Both the position numbers and the translations under genes were made by a program. Positions 1 to 13,400 of a stretch of DNA of 64,000 nucleotides are shown here, piece after piece; position 1 is the stretch's first letter, and the number at the start of each line of letters is the position of its first letter. Source of the stretch: Callaeas wilsoni (lineage: Eukaryota > Chordata > Aves > Passeriformes > Callaeidae); assembly GCA_013398955.1 (NCBI GenBank), contig VWPU01012686.1:62001-126000 (forward strand). Reading direction: 5' to 3'. Under the pieces are notes generated by a model. It had not been told where the DNA came from, ran no database searches, and saw only the letters and a list, made by a program, of their open reading frames with translations.

Positions 1-1109
1 GTGCAATGGTCCATTGTGGTGCAAAGGTGCCCCTGAATCCCCTCTGTGCTGCCAGTGAGGGGGGCACATGTCAGTGCTGACTCTCCCTGGGGCTGCCGTG
101 GTGAGCCCCATGGCTGTAGCACATTTCTGCAAGTTAAATGCAATTTTGGCTGTGGCTCCGGAGCCTTTGAGGCTCTCAGCTCCTCCGGTAGTGTTTTGTT
201 GCAAGAATAATAGAGTGACAGCTCCCTGGCAGCTTTGAGTAGCATCTCCAGCTCAAAGGCACCCTTAATACTTCTGCCAAACTCCAGCCTCTCAGTTTTT
301 ACATTCGTTTGAAGTTAAGCTGATCTAACTTGGGTGAGTGGACGCAGACAGAGTCGCTCAACCAAAGCCAAAGAATGTCTCAGACACTCCTCTGCCCAAG
401 GGCTGGTGCTCGTCCCCCACACACCACCAAGGATATGGAATGTATTAATACAGATGGAGATAAGCGACCATCCTGCCCCCACCAAAAGGGCAAGACTGGG
501 ATATTTCCACCCTCCACAACCATAAAGTAAGAAAATACAGCAACCATTTGCACAGCAAAACCCCTCTTCATAACCCTCTGAACACCACCACCTCCCAGAA
601 ACTCCTACCACGGGCTGGACTTTGTTAGGGATGAAGGGTGCTTGGAAGGAAGATAAAGTCTGGCTTTCTGAGGATGCTTCTCCCTGCTGACACCACCCTG
701 AAGACAGGAAAAAAGCCTTCAACACTAAAAACCTGCCATTTCTACAGCCAGGAGGAAAAGAAAAAAAAAAAAAGCAGCCTGCAGAAGGGAAGGCACTTGC
801 AATTCAGGAGGAGGGGGGAGAAGAAGAAAATTAAAAACCACAGGATTTACAGAATCCCAGCCCAAACTACCAGCTGCTCTCCTGACCCCATGTCAGGCCC
901 ATGTACCAGAGATGGCATACTGATTCCCAGGCTTCACCCATATATCCCACTGTAAGGCAAACTGATTTCTGATGCTTGTCCCGCCTTCTTTTATTTCTGC
1001 CAGACCTCGCCCTCTCCTCTGGGTACTTTTCCTGCTGCCGTTTGTTCCTGTCCTTTACAGCTCTGCCTGCTGTCACTCGCATAACCTTGCCTGTTTGGTA
1101 ATTTGTGGC

Positions 1110-1115
1110 AATAAA
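1110..1115 (+). terminator. Possible polyadenylation signal
   Basis: AATAAA followed by GTGTCACTGTGGGG, a G/U-rich downstream stretch. No associated terminal exon is identifiable, so this is only a sequence match. Confidence 0.15.
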
Positions 1116-1272
1116 GTGTCACTGTGGGGAAAAAATACAGCATCGCAGCAGCATATAAATCTCTGATCCATAAATTGTGCTGCTCCCCACCTGCATGCCC
1201 CTCCTTTTAGATGTAAAGTGCAACGATTTGGGGCAAGAGGAAGAAAAAAGAGCCAGTAATATGTGATCTTAC

Positions 1273-1347
1273 TGAAGGGCAGCGCTGAGGTGTCCTCATT
1301 GGGGGCTATAATGAGTGCTGAGGGACTGGTGTGTGCTGTAAATTGCC
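1273..1347 (-). other. Weak candidate internal exon
   Basis: Minus-strand acceptor ATGTCTCCAG, 75 open nt (phase 1 at both ends, including QFTAHTSPSALIIAPNED), then the donor TTCA|GTAAGAT. The acceptor tract is poor. The phase would be compatible with the candidate at 25784-25912. Low weight. Confidence 0.12.
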
Positions 1348-4169
1348 CTGGAGACATGGGCCTCAGTCAAGGCTTCCTGGAGCTATCCAGAGCTTAAAAA
1401 GAGTAATCTTAAAGGGGGAAATAATACATTAAACATTGCTAAGGAGTGAAATCAGTGCTGCTGTCTACCTCTTCTTTGAACAACCTCACTGGTGCTGAGC
1501 ACACAACCCTGGAAGTGCCATGGCCATGGAAGGGATGCAGGTGTGTGCAGCTGAGCCTCTCACTCCTCCTCCACCTAGATGTGGGATCCTGCCTATCTCC
1601 ATTGCAGCTGAACAGCTCCTCCAGTAAATCCCCAACTCCAACCACTCTCTCTGGGCATTAAGGGGGACTACGAGGAGGTAGGTCTGCACTTTTTCCCTTC
1701 CATCTGGTGCAGCAGGTGCCCACTTTACACACGTATGCCCTCCACCAGGCTGACAATAGCTCCCCATGGCTCAGAGCCAGGATTCAGTAGGGCAGCTCCC
1801 AGGCAAATGCACCTCACATTTGTGGCCCCATGGTTTCCAGCTTTGCTGTGCAGAGTACCAGGCATCCACCGCCAAGGCCCTCCAGGAGCCATGAGACCCA
1901 TGACATTCTCTGAAATGGCTTTAGAGGAGTACAGCCCTTCTTGCTGATGGCTGTTTCTTCGAATCGGAATACACAGCTTGCCTGCCTCAGAGCCCTCATC
2001 TACTGAATTATCATGCTGGCCACACTGATCATCCTGGGCCAGCTGTAAAATGTCACCTCCAGCACTGCTGCGGCCACTCGCCCAACCACGGCTCCTGTGC
2101 CAGACCCAGCAGTGTCCCACTCCTTCTCCCCTGGTTCTTGGCACACTGAGGTCTCATCCACCATCCATCACATGGAACAGCAGGAAGACTTGTATTAAAG
2201 CCTTCTCCTGACACTGACATCTTTCTTGATATCTGTGGCTCACCTGAGCAGCTAAGCAACACCCCTGTGAATATAAACAAGCAGGAGAGAAAGTGCATTC
2301 ACTAGACAGATAGCTTGGGGAAGTGTCATCACCCACTGAAAGCCCGTATGTGGTTTTGTAACAAAGGTATTTGCTTCTTCTCTTGCCCACTTATTGGAGG
2401 AACATACAAGCAGGGCTGAGCAGCACCCTGGAGACAGACTAAAACCAAACGCTGCTCGGAGGGCTCCGCAGGAGCAAACACATTACGGACACCCTGGGGA
2501 AGAGAAATCTCCTTTCACCCAGCCTTGGGAATGGCATGCAGCCAGGATCCATCATGCACCTATCCTGCACCTGATCAAGATGATGTGTTAAATGAAAGAA
2601 GTCAGGCCTTGGTCCTCAAACCTGCCCATAGGTGACAACTTCCCTCCTGGAGCCACAATTCACTGAGGCCTAAAAAAGAGCACTTATTGTGAAATTCTCC
2701 AGCTCATTGCTGTGGTTTGGTGCTGGGCTTGGGAATAGGAACACCCACTCTGTGCCAGCATGGGTCCTGGCAGCTGCCTGCCCAGGCAGCAAAGAGATCA
2801 ACAGCAGGCTGGGCTGTGGGAGAAGAGGCACAGTCAGCATGTCACACAGCACTTGAACCACATCAAGACATTGCCCTTAGTTTTGGGAACCCCAAGAGAA
2901 GTCCCAGTGTTAGTTAACTAAAGGAAATTCAGCCAGGGCCACTAAAACGTCCAGGGAAACTGCTGAGGACACTCAGCCAGGCTGTTCACAGCAACCCCTA
3001 GCAAGAAGGTAAGTGACAGCAGGCATAGCTGAAATAAAAGGTTCCCACTGGATGCTAGAAGCTTTTCCCTCCTTTATCTAGGGTCAGAAACAAGGGAAAA
3101 CCAGCACAGCACCTTTAACAACACTCAAGGCTAAGCAGAATGAAGCCTTTGCCCTTCTCCCATTCCCAAATTCATGACTATTGTGATAGAGCAATGTATG
3201 GAAGGAAATGAAGAGCAACTCTGTCAAATGAGCACCAGTACTCCTTCACACCAGGAGAATCTGGATTAGCTAACCCATTTCACCTCACCCTTTCCACCAT
3301 CCCCTCAAAAATCAAACACGTGCACATACACTGTAAGACCTGAGACAAGTTGGCCTGAGGAACCACTCCAAATATGCAGCTGGCATGACTGGTCCTGATT
3401 CAAGTATCCTCGATAGCTTTTGATAAAGAAGGAAAATTCATCAGATACAACATGTCAGTGGCTACACCTTGGTACTTGGGAGGTTTAGGGTAACAGCAGG
3501 AAAAATCTCTTTGCTGGGAGGGTGGCACAGCTGAGAGCCAGGTATCCCAGGAGATGGAGGATGCTCATACTTGAGCCATGAACCCTCAGCTCAACAGCCA
3601 CGCTCTTCTAATATAACATCCATGGCAGTTCTGCTCTGGAGCTCCAAGGGCTCTTGAGGTCTATGCAGATGCGAGAACAAGATGAAGGATTGTTGACCTT
3701 ATCTTAGTCACCAGCTTCAGGAAAAGACCTCTCAGCCACTTCATTCTTACTATCTAAACATCAGGTCCCTACTTGGAAGAAGGACAAAGACCACCTAGAA
3801 GCTGTACTGCTCAGGGCTGTGCCTGGAGGGGACACACCTCAGCCACCTTCACATCCAAACACTGCTAAGCACTCAAAAACTGCATAATCAAGTGACAGCA
3901 GCAGAGCTTTGGCAAGACATCTGTCCATCTATAAATAGAGCTTAACTGTGTGTCCTTATCACAGGGCTTTGATGTGTTTGGGGAGAATATTTTCTTCCCC
4001 TTCACCACCAAGTCCCAAGCAGCACAGATAATGGCCTTGAATCGATCCAGCTCAAGTATTGCTAAACTTCCTACCACTGTGGCAGCATGCCAGCCTCAAA
4101 TAGGACAAGAGAACATGTGTCTGTTCAGAGCCAACCACAAGGAGCGGGCAGAAAATTGCTTTGGGCCTT

Positions 4170-4195
4170 AAAAAAAAAAAAAAAAAACAAAAAAA
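4170..4195 (+). repeat. Poly-A tract
   Basis: Eighteen A's, a C, then seven A's. No target-site duplication or gene-like sequence was found upstream that would make it the tail of a retrocopy, so it is listed as a simple repeat. Confidence 0.85.
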
Positions 4196-5821
4196 GGTGC
4201 TTTTTGCAGATTTGTAGATCAATCTACAATGTATTTTAGAGGTTTAAGAAAGTCAATAGAAACAAGATATATCAGAGCTGCACAAGAAGCTGAGAAGTTG
4301 TATTTCTATTTATGCTGCTACTGGCACTCCAACTGCTGGCTCAATGTCCCACATCACTACTTCTCCAGCAGGAAAGTTGAGGGAGGGGGCTCCCTCCGCT
4401 GCCGCAGTTCATCACCCCATTGGTTTTGCCCAGGCAACTCAGCCCTGGGGCTGGTTGGGGTCCGATGTAGCTGAGTGTGTCATCACTGCACCTTGTGCCC
4501 TGTTCAGCAGGAGGGCAGCAGGAGGACACAGGGACTCATGGCAGGGCCAGGCTGACCCCCCACAAAGTGCAGCTTGTCTCCTTAGGCCTCTGTCCGCACG
4601 GGCTCAGCACACAAATTGGCTCAACGCTCTGGGGATTCTCCGGGCAGCGCTGAGACAATCCCCTGGGATTTGTTTCTCAAGCTGGTGCTGCTGCAGAACT
4701 GCAGTGGCCTGACCTCTACAAATGCATCTCCAGGGACGTGGTAAGTTGGTTCCCTCCCACGGACACATGTGCCATGTGCCCACCATTCCTCTTGCACCAT
4801 CATGACATGACATGGGAGAGGCCTCGCACAGATCGCTTCGCCACCCCTCTGGCCCCCTCAGCTTCACTGCAGGGCACTACAAAGCATATTCAGAACTTTT
4901 CTCTCCCTTTTTTATTCTAATGAGTCACACAACATGCCTTATCAACCCAGACCTAAACCATGTCTGCCTCTCCCCAGATCCCATGTAATATGTCACCCAT
5001 TAAACATGCTATTATCCTGTATTTACAAATCTGTGAGAGGCTCTCATCCTCTTACGGGCAGGAGTGCTCACATCCCTGTGGTGGAGCCTGTCCTAATGAG
5101 CCACCAGGAAGTGGATCCCACTGGAACTGACCACATCCATTTCCCAGCCTCCATGAGGCACAAAACCCCATTTCCTGTCTTCCACCCTCTGCCTCAGAGG
5201 GTGAAGAATCAAGTGTGCATCTAGATAGGAAAGATTGACTACACACCCTCTGTCAACAGGAAGAAGTCCCTGGGTTGTTGGATGCCCAGCTCCAGACATC
5301 CTTCTGCCCCAGAGCCCATCCAGGTATGGGAAAACAGGTCAGCGTGCAACACAGGAAGCAGAAACCAGCTTTCTACCCTTCCTATACAGCTAAAACTTGT
5401 GCAAATGCCTGCCACACATCCCACCAAATCCTTTGAGAGCAAACCCGGGAGAGGAAGCCAGTGATGCAGGGCAGGGATCGGCAGCTGACGCACCAACGCT
5501 GGCAGGAGTACCAGCCTGCTGATGCTTCTCCAACCCCCTTCCCATCTCTCTGCCAGGCTCAAGCTCCTCTAGCCAGCACATCATCTGGGCTGGGCTCTTA
5601 CTCCTCCGCTGCCATGCACAAGCAAGCGTCAGGGGACATACCAGTCCACAAATCCGAGGAAGAAACAAGCAGCTTAACTGGTAGCACGTGTGTATGGAGA
5701 CCCCTCAAACTCTTTTTTCCCTTGCTCCCATCTGCTCTGCTCTGGGCCACTAAATCCAATTCAGCAGTGCTCAGAGCTTGTACCAAAGCTGCGACACATT
5801 TGTCAGATCCCCGACTAGACC

Positions 5822-5975
5822 CATGGCTAATTTTACAACGCTAATTTATCTCACCATATTATATCGCTTTCATTTCATCCCCCCAGGATCCCATTACTGC
5901 CAGTGTACCTTGTAGCCAGCATGTAACAGTAATTGGTATTATTAGCGACGTACCCTGCTCGAGCTGCTCTATTTG
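5822..5975. promoter_or_regulatory. Candidate AT-rich noncoding block
   Basis: Includes GGCTAATTTTAC, GCTAATTTATC, CAGTAATTGG and TATTATTAGCG within 140 bp, surrounded by GC-richer sequence. This density of TAAT cores suggests a homeodomain-responsive element. There is no independent support. Confidence 0.18.
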
Positions 5976-6404
5976 CAGAGCTGCAAGGAGTCCCGTGGGT
6001 GGGCTGATCTACCTCGAGGATGGGGAGGGAAGGAGTCCTTGTTCCGTGCCGCTCCACGGATGCCACCAAGAAGCAACGCCAAGGGCAGGGTTCTGCTGCT
6101 GTAGAGCATCTCTGCATGCCCAGACCCCAGCCCACTCCCCATTGTGACTCCATCAGGTGCTGCCTACGCCTGGGGTCCTTAATCTCCACCTTTTAACTCC
6201 AGGGCAAACAATCAAGTGTGCACACAGGGAGCATTTCTGTCCTTGCTTGTGGCTCAAAGGATAAAGGACTCTGCTTATCCAGGGTTAAAGGGGCTGAAAA
6301 CAACTCTGAGAAGCATGATGCAGGGGTAAAAGGCAGGGAAGCTGCACAGGGAAAATTCATCATTCGTGCTATTTTGGCCAACAGTTTCTCCTCTTCGGTG
6401 TAAG

Positions 6405-6545
6405 CTATTGCTTTCTAGCATCAACATAATTAAAGCCATGCAGTTTTAGCTAAGTGAGAGGCTGCACTAGTCAAACGGTGACAATTCCCACTTAAGATGT
6501 CCTTGTCTAGCATTTAGAGACTTGTTAAATTTTAATTCATCATCT
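6405..6545. promoter_or_regulatory. Candidate AT-rich noncoding block
   Basis: Contains CATAATTAAAGCC, CACTTAAG (an NKX2-like word) and AAATTTTAATTC. TCTAGCAT is repeated at 6414-6421 and 6506-6513. Low CpG. No coding frame or known repeat is apparent. Confidence 0.2.
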
Positions 6546-7344
6546 TCCTTTCTCAGGCACAGCACCATCAAGCACTGGGCTTCCCCAGCACGGCTCTGCA
6601 GGGTCTGCATCCCCAAGTGGGGCAGCTCCATCTCCGGGCTCCTTCACTGCTCCACCATGGCTCAAAGAACATGATCCCAAACCCCTCCTCAAACAGCACT
6701 GTGTTACCACAGCCCCACGGTTGGCACACATGCAACAGGTCTCAGAGGTGGGGCAACCCCTTGCCTGTGGCTGCTGCTGCTGCCGGTGGTGGTCTCCTAA
6801 GGGGATGCATTCCTTTTCAAGCAAAGCCCATGCACCTCATCCCTGATGCTGCAGCCTGCCAGGGCAGGAAAGCAAAAAAAAAACACCCAGCAGACTTGAG
6901 AGCGCCAAGCTGCGCTTGTCTTCAAGAGGTGGCACCTCACCTCCCACCACAAAGCTGGGCTGGGTGACACTTACCTGGTGCAGAGTGGTCCAGCCATGAC
7001 ACAGGACCTCTGCTGCTGTGGTTGGACTGCGTACCTCCGAGCTGCCCAAAGGGCTCTCACGTCGGAGAGCTCTTCATGGAGAAGTTGTCCATGGGCAGGC
7101 CATAACACAGGCATTTTCCAGGCTTTTCATCCATACCTGCCCCTCCACATCCTAAATAACCACTCTCAGCATCTGCCCTCTTTGCACAGCAGCCAAAAGG
7201 CTGCTCATATGCCAGAGCCAGGAGCAGCCTTTTGTCACACTTTAATAAACACCATCCTCACCAGAAGACACGTGTCCTGCACTCCCACAAAGCACACCAA
7301 CTCAGGACAAGCTGGGTGAGCAAGGTTTTTAACCCACCTCTTAC

Positions 7345-7449
7345 CTCTCCACCAGTCCAGAGTCCTTGGGGCGTTCCCAATTTCTCATAAACGTCTGGGG
7401 GATTCTTCTGGCTGCTTGTCCAACCCTCGCTGCTCAGATCTGGGATTTT
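7345..7449 (-). CDS. Candidate internal coding exon (35 codons)
   Basis: On the minus strand the acceptor TCTTCTGTTTTGTTGAAG has a good pyrimidine tract. The following 105 nt are open in phase 0 at both ends and stop at GAG|GTAAGAGG. The translation contains KIPDLSSEGWTSSQKNPP and then DVYEKLGTPQGLW. Codon content and the Pro/Gly-rich, charged make-up look protein-like, but I do not recognise it. The plus strand is also open across this block. Confidence 0.25.
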
Positions 7450-10400
7450 CTTCAACAAAACAGAAGAGACAACCTGTCAGGTTACCAGGTGAAGCTCTGC
7501 CACTGCTTCAGGTTTAGCAAACAACCAAGGCAGGGGGGCATCTGCTTCCCAGCCCTGACAGCTGGGGGTAACTGGTGCAAACACAAACCTAGTAAGAGCC
7601 CTCCCACGACAGCGTCACAGCCCAGCCCCAAAGTACGTATTTGCTTAATTATTTCGATTTAGAGACATGAAATGGGAGAGGGGAAAAATAACCCCTGCAG
7701 CTTGGGGCATCTCTGATCTTCTTTAAAGACAGACAGCAATGCTCCCCAGACAGAACAGCACAGCAAGACCACACTGTCAGCCCAGCACCAAGGCATTCGC
7801 CCATGAGGTCTTGTGCTGCCTGAGCCCTAATCCTGAAAAGCCTCACACACGTGTTAAACGGTGCAGGGAGAGGCCACTTCGACTGAACCTGGGAGTGTGA
7901 AGAGGAAAGCATGCCGGTATGGATTTGCAGCACAGACACCAAGGACTGGAAAACGGGAGGAGGACTTTCTGTGCTACGTCTGACACGCTGCTTGGTGAGA
8001 CGGACTCAGAGGCGTTAGCGTAACCAGTGGTGCCCTCCCTTACAGCAGGAAATGCGCTTTTTGTGTTAGACAAACAAATTATCAGTCGAGATCTGTGCTC
8101 ATTATCCAGCTCTTGTGGCTGAGGTTGTGTTGCTCCCCCCTCTTATTTTTAAATCCTTTGAAGAGGAAAAAAAAAAGTCTTATGGCTCTGCATTATTAAA
8201 AATGAAAAAATAGGAGCCAAACCCCACTGGCAAGAGGAAAGTCTGAGAGTCACTCCTGCAGAGATTCTTTCCCAAGGGTGACAGTGACTCCAAGCCTGGA
8301 ACACCACAGGCTTTAATTAGCACCCAACCCCGGCTGATGAGCTTTGCCAGAGTTCCTCCCAGGACCTCATGCAAAGCCTGGAAAAGCCAATGGGAGGATG
8401 CTGCAGAAACACAAACTACAACCCTCATCTACCTCCCGCCTGCCTACAAAACCTAAATAAATAAATGACCACCCCCTGAAACTCCACTGAGTGCCTGATG
8501 GCGAAACCCTCATTTGCAAAGTGCTTGGAAATAATTACAAAATTTTCCCAGAGTTTACAAGGAGGGAAGCGGACTGTTTGTCATGCCGGCAGCCACGGTG
8601 TGCCGCAATTTATCACACCTGTCAGGTGTCAGCCACCAAGAAATTTAACTCCAGCTGCCCCAAGCCCAGCACCCGCAACACCCCATCACTCAAAAGCTGC
8701 TCTTCCAGGCACCCCAGAGGTGAGCAGTGACTGGCAAGGAGGGGAGAGGGCTGCTCCCCACCAAGCCTCCTCTCACTCTGCAATGCCAATGTTTATTTGG
8801 TTATTTTCTGGAAATGTTTTTGGTTGTGGGTGTTGGGTTTTTTCCCTACCCACAGATGAAGCAGAACAAAGGAGACCAGGCTACAGCAGGAGAAGAGGCT
8901 CATTCGTCATTACCTGCCAGAGACCCTCCTGGGCCCTAATTCCAGCTTGGCAGAGACATGAGAAGAGAGACTGGGCTTAGCACTAAGTACCCTCAGGGAG
9001 GGAGTGCATTATTATGGGTACAAAGAGCAAAATCTCAGTGCCTTTTCTGAGACATCTCTGAAGCCTGTGGAAAGGACTCAGATTCCCTGCCATCTCTGTG
9101 CCCTGTGCGGATCAGGCGAGCCAGCCCTGCCACAGGTCCAGCAGCCCAGCTTTCCACACAGAAGTCAAAGCATGACTTGCTTTTTAGGGGCTCGAAATTG
9201 AGGTCAAACTGGGTTTTTGGAGGAACTCAGCAGGTCCAAACTGGGTCACCAGCTGAAGGACCTGATTTGGGGCATGAGTTACTGCTGAGCCAGAGGGAAG
9301 ATCTGTGAGCTGTGCTTCCCCATAATCAAGGGACAGCCTTGATCACAGCTCAGGTGGGCTCATATAAGGAGCAAATGTCATCAGCTACAGAGCAGGGACA
9401 AGTCCTGGGTCAGGTCCCTGCAGGAGGGCTTACATCACTGCTGAGCTCACCCCGCACCACCAGGACTTGAGGTCTCAGCAGTGCCATGCTCAGGGCACTT
9501 CATCAATGTGGCACCTGTTTTATAGGGCCTGTCTGGGCTGCCCCACAGAAATATTCCTTCTTAGGCCATTTCTGTAGCAACAAGCTGACTTAAGACGAAT
9601 CTGCCTGCAAAAACACCTTTTGAACAGGTCCTTGCAAAATGCTGGAGGAAACCCAGCACTCACGGCATGCTGCATGTCCCACATGATGCATCTGCATGGC
9701 GCAGCATGGATAACTGAACCATTTGCTTAAAAAAAAAAAAAATCCAAACACACAGCATTTGCCAAAAATCTTTCTCCAACACAAGCTGGGGCTATGTTGA
9801 TCAGAGATCCATGAATTTTACTTGCACCAGGAAAAGGGGCCCAACATTTCCCAGCAGCAAGGCACCCCGTGCACAATCTGGGGGTACAGGTTTTGCAGTG
9901 CTGTGTGCTCGAGGCAGCGCAGCTCCTGCCGCGGGAAGCTCTCAGCACGCGCTGTGGGTAACACACCCACGCAGCCGCGCGATTCAGAGCCTCGCAACTT
10001 GGCGCGGGGAAGGTGGATTTTTGTGGCGTCAGCAACAAGCAGATCCCTGACGCCTGGCTCAAAACCTTTCCCAAAACTATCAGGCCCAGTCTCACAGCAA
10101 AAAGATACTGGAATTTCTTCGGCACAACTGAAAGAATTTTTCTGCCTTTTTTTTTTTTTAAATTTTATTTTTAACTGTGGATAAACTAATGCCTTTTTCT
10201 CCCCCAAACCCTGTTCTGAGAGCAGCTTAAAACTCTCTTTGCTAAAATTTTCCAAAAAAATTCAGCCGGAGGCAGAGACATGTGAAGTTTCAGTCCAAAT
10301 GGTTAAAGGCTGGCGTAGTTTCAAGCAACTGAAGACAGGGGCTTATAATCAGAAGTGTCAGGCAGGCTTAATTATATTATTTCCTGAAGGAAATAGTTTT

Positions 10401-13400
10401 CCCTGCCGAAGTCCAGGAGTTATTAAAAAAAGTTGACCTCACTGGAACCAATCAAGATGGAGACAAGAAGCCTGTGATGGATTCTTAAGGCAGGCGTGTT
10501 CATGCATCTGTATTTTCAGGGGTCCAGGGTTTTAGGACAGGTGTTCCCAGACAAACCTGGCTTTGCAACAGCTGAGAGCCAGGACCCAGGACACAGAGCC
10601 CCTTCCCATCCATCCTCATGGAGTGCCCTGGGCAGGGGCACGTGGGAGCCCCATGCACCCGGGGAGGGTGCTTGCCTGTGCCCAGATCGATTGCCTCGCC
10701 AAGGCGAGCGAGGAAAAACAGCCGGATGCTTTGTAGCTGTCAGGAGCACACAGGCTTTTTGTCCGTGTCTTCCTCTGTGCCCATAAATAAAAGTGACAGC
10801 AACTTTATTTAGGACTTCTTCCAGTTAAGAGGGGATGGAAGAAAAGTGAAAAATCAAATCGTAGCTCAGCAGAGGCAGAAGGAGGAAGGTCGTGGAGACA
10901 CAGCTGAGGCTGTGCCACTGCTGCAGCAGCCTGAGGTGGTGGCAGCCCTCACTCTCCAAAACCAGCTGCTCCTCATGCCCATTAGTGCATCCTTCTCCTC
11001 TGCCCTTCCAGGCACAGAAATCTCAATCCCAATCCTACACTGCAGCCTCTGCCTGCTGCTGCTCATCCACTCCCCAGTGCTAGCTGAGAGGTTCAAGCAT
11101 CTGGAGTAAGTCGAGGTGGAATAACCGTGTCTCCTTATGTCCTAAAAGAGACTGAAACAACCCCCAAATAATTCAGAGGAGAAAGTCACCTCTTCCCTGC
11201 ACACATGCAAAGGTTGTACTTGTAGCACCAAGAGCTGCCCCAAAAGGCAGCTCACTCCTGTGCAGCTCACCAGCATGGCTGAGCAGGGAGTGCAGCATCT
11301 CCACCAGCATCCACCACCACAGAAAGTCCTGCCTGGCTATAACCTCCAAGGAGTACTTTGCAACCGAGAAAAGACCCCCTTGCTATAAAAAGCATGGGAA
11401 GAGACTCAAAGAGCAGGAGAGGAGGGAAGGCTGCTCTCCAAGAAGGCTGAGCACCCTGCAGACCCAGCCCAAAGCAATGCCCCAGCATGAGGGAGCACAC
11501 CCAGGGTTTGATCTTCCCAGTCTGGTCTTCCCCATCTCCCTGCAGCATCTCCCAGCAGCACAGCACCTCGTGTATCACAACGGTATTGCAACACACTGAT
11601 AAAACAAGCTTTCTTCCAACCTTCACCCTGCTTGCACTAGTGCTAAGCCAGAGTTACGCCACAAGCCAAAATCCAGTTCCCACAGGGATTGTATGATTGT
11701 GCCAGTTCCCAGGTGCTCAGGGGCTTGACTGGAGCTTGTCTGGAGTTCTGCCATGCACTTGCACACAACCACAAAAACTCAGGGCAGACATGTGGGAAAA
11801 GAACCCCCTCCCACCCTGGGGGATGAGCCAACCCCATGCAGAAAGGTTTTAGGGTGTAAGTTGTGTGCAGGTCCCGAGGGAGAGAGGCTGCCAGTGACCT
11901 CATGGGTTTCTTCCACTGCTGCCCTCTCCGCTGCCATGAGTCAGAGATTAATGACAGGCCATTTGTCAGCACCGGTGGCATCATTGCCAATCTCATTTCT
12001 GAGCAGACATCTGACCTTGCTTGCCTCCCCGAGACCCGTGTTACCGCATGGCTCCAGCAGCCTCCTGACAGCTCCCAGGGGAAGCAACACAAGGCAGGGA
12101 ACTGGGCTGTGACAGCCTGATCCTGAGTCAGGATGCACAGACAAACACTTCAGCTCAGGATGAGCAGGGAGTGTTTGTCAGCTTGTCCCATCACCCTACC
12201 CTCCTCTCAGCTGGCACCCAAGAAAGGGTCTCTCTTACCAAGCACTGGACTAGGTCATGAAGAAGGGAGATCTGTGCCCAAAGAGGAGGGCACAGGCAAA
12301 GGAAGCCTTGCCTGAAACTCAGGAAGGAAGGGGAAAGAGGGTGTGGGGGACACAGGACCTTCTTCCCAAGCCTGCAGTATCTGTGTCTCTGTCCATGATA
12401 CCCAGCCAGCTGGAGGGATCAGTGTGCAGTTCCAGCTGTGGCACCCAGAGCTTCTCCACAGTCAGTCATGACCCACACTGAATCTTAACCCAGACCTCAC
12501 TCAATGAGGAGACCAGACAAAATCGAGACACAGATCCACCCTGCATTCCTGAGCAGGGCTTGTACCCATATCCTGAGGTGTAGATGACCTATGCCACAGG
12601 GTCCAGCACTCCTCCGCCTCAAACCAGACTGTGTTGTCACTGTACAAGTCCACTATGTGACTGTCACTTGGTCACCACACACAGTTCTGGTCCTCACAGA
12701 AACAGAGTAGTGAGACAACAAGAGGCACGGGGGAAGGGGAACAAAGCATCTTCTGCATGAGGGCATTCCAAGCACACCAAGGCTTTTCAGCCCAGGAAGG
12801 AGGAGGAGGCAGGGCTTACTTAGCCACAGGACCTTGGGCTAGACACACTGTGTTGGCCAAACCATAATGTCCACACTGCTCCCTGTTAAACAACAGAAAA
12901 TAAATTATTTCCAGAGGAGCAGAGAAAATTCCAGAACAGGTCTTCTGACAAGTGCTGGTCCTGATGCAAGCTTTGCCTCCACACAACCCTCAGCCTTAGA
13001 CAGCCAGATGCATCCCCACCAGGAGGGATGAGACAACCACCAACACAGCTCTTCTTCTGTGCCAAGTCAAGCCAGTCCCAGCTCTCATACTTCTCAGAAG
13101 GAGAACAAATTAAAATGATGTGGGACTGGGAAAAGACCCACTTGGTTAAGATGAAGAAATCAGTGCCATTAAACGTCATTAGAATAATATGCCCAGAAAG
13201 CTTCATAAAAGGAGATACCATATGATTGAATGCTCTCCAGACCCTCATTTTACACAGACCCAAAGCATCAGCCCAGAGCCTCTTTTAACAGGCAACTCTC
13301 ACAACAATCAGAAGGTTTTAGGTTTTGTTTTGTGATGTGTTGTTTTTTTGTTTTATTTTCCTGAGGACCTTTTGGGTCTGCAATTGAAACTACAATTCCT

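Larger units (their letters stand above)
1..7344. other. Noncoding region, left end
   Basis: Mixed-composition intronic or intergenic DNA. It holds the weak exon-like segment near 1.3 kb, a poly-A tract at 4.17 kb and two AT-rich candidate elements at 5.8 and 6.4 kb. A perfect minus-strand donor (CACCAG|GTAAGTG at about 6970) has no clear exon to go with it. Between about 2.9 and 3.9 kb there is nothing recognisable. No repeat family was recognised. Confidence 0.6.

Noticed and set aside
3950..4195. Possible retrocopy ending in the poly-A tract
   Set aside because: The upstream 73-codon frame resembles no known protein and no target-site duplication was found.
6968..7050. Perfect minus-strand donor CACCAG|GTAAGTG
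   Set aside because: No convincing acceptor or protein-like frame precedes it. Perfect donors occur by chance at this scale.
10695..10708. CTCGCC-AA-GGCGAG near-palindrome
   Set aside because: Six-base arms are expected many times by chance and nothing else supports a function.
12886..13263. 125-codon minus-strand frame with hydrophobic stretches
   Set aside because: Not flanked by splice signals and no family resemblance.
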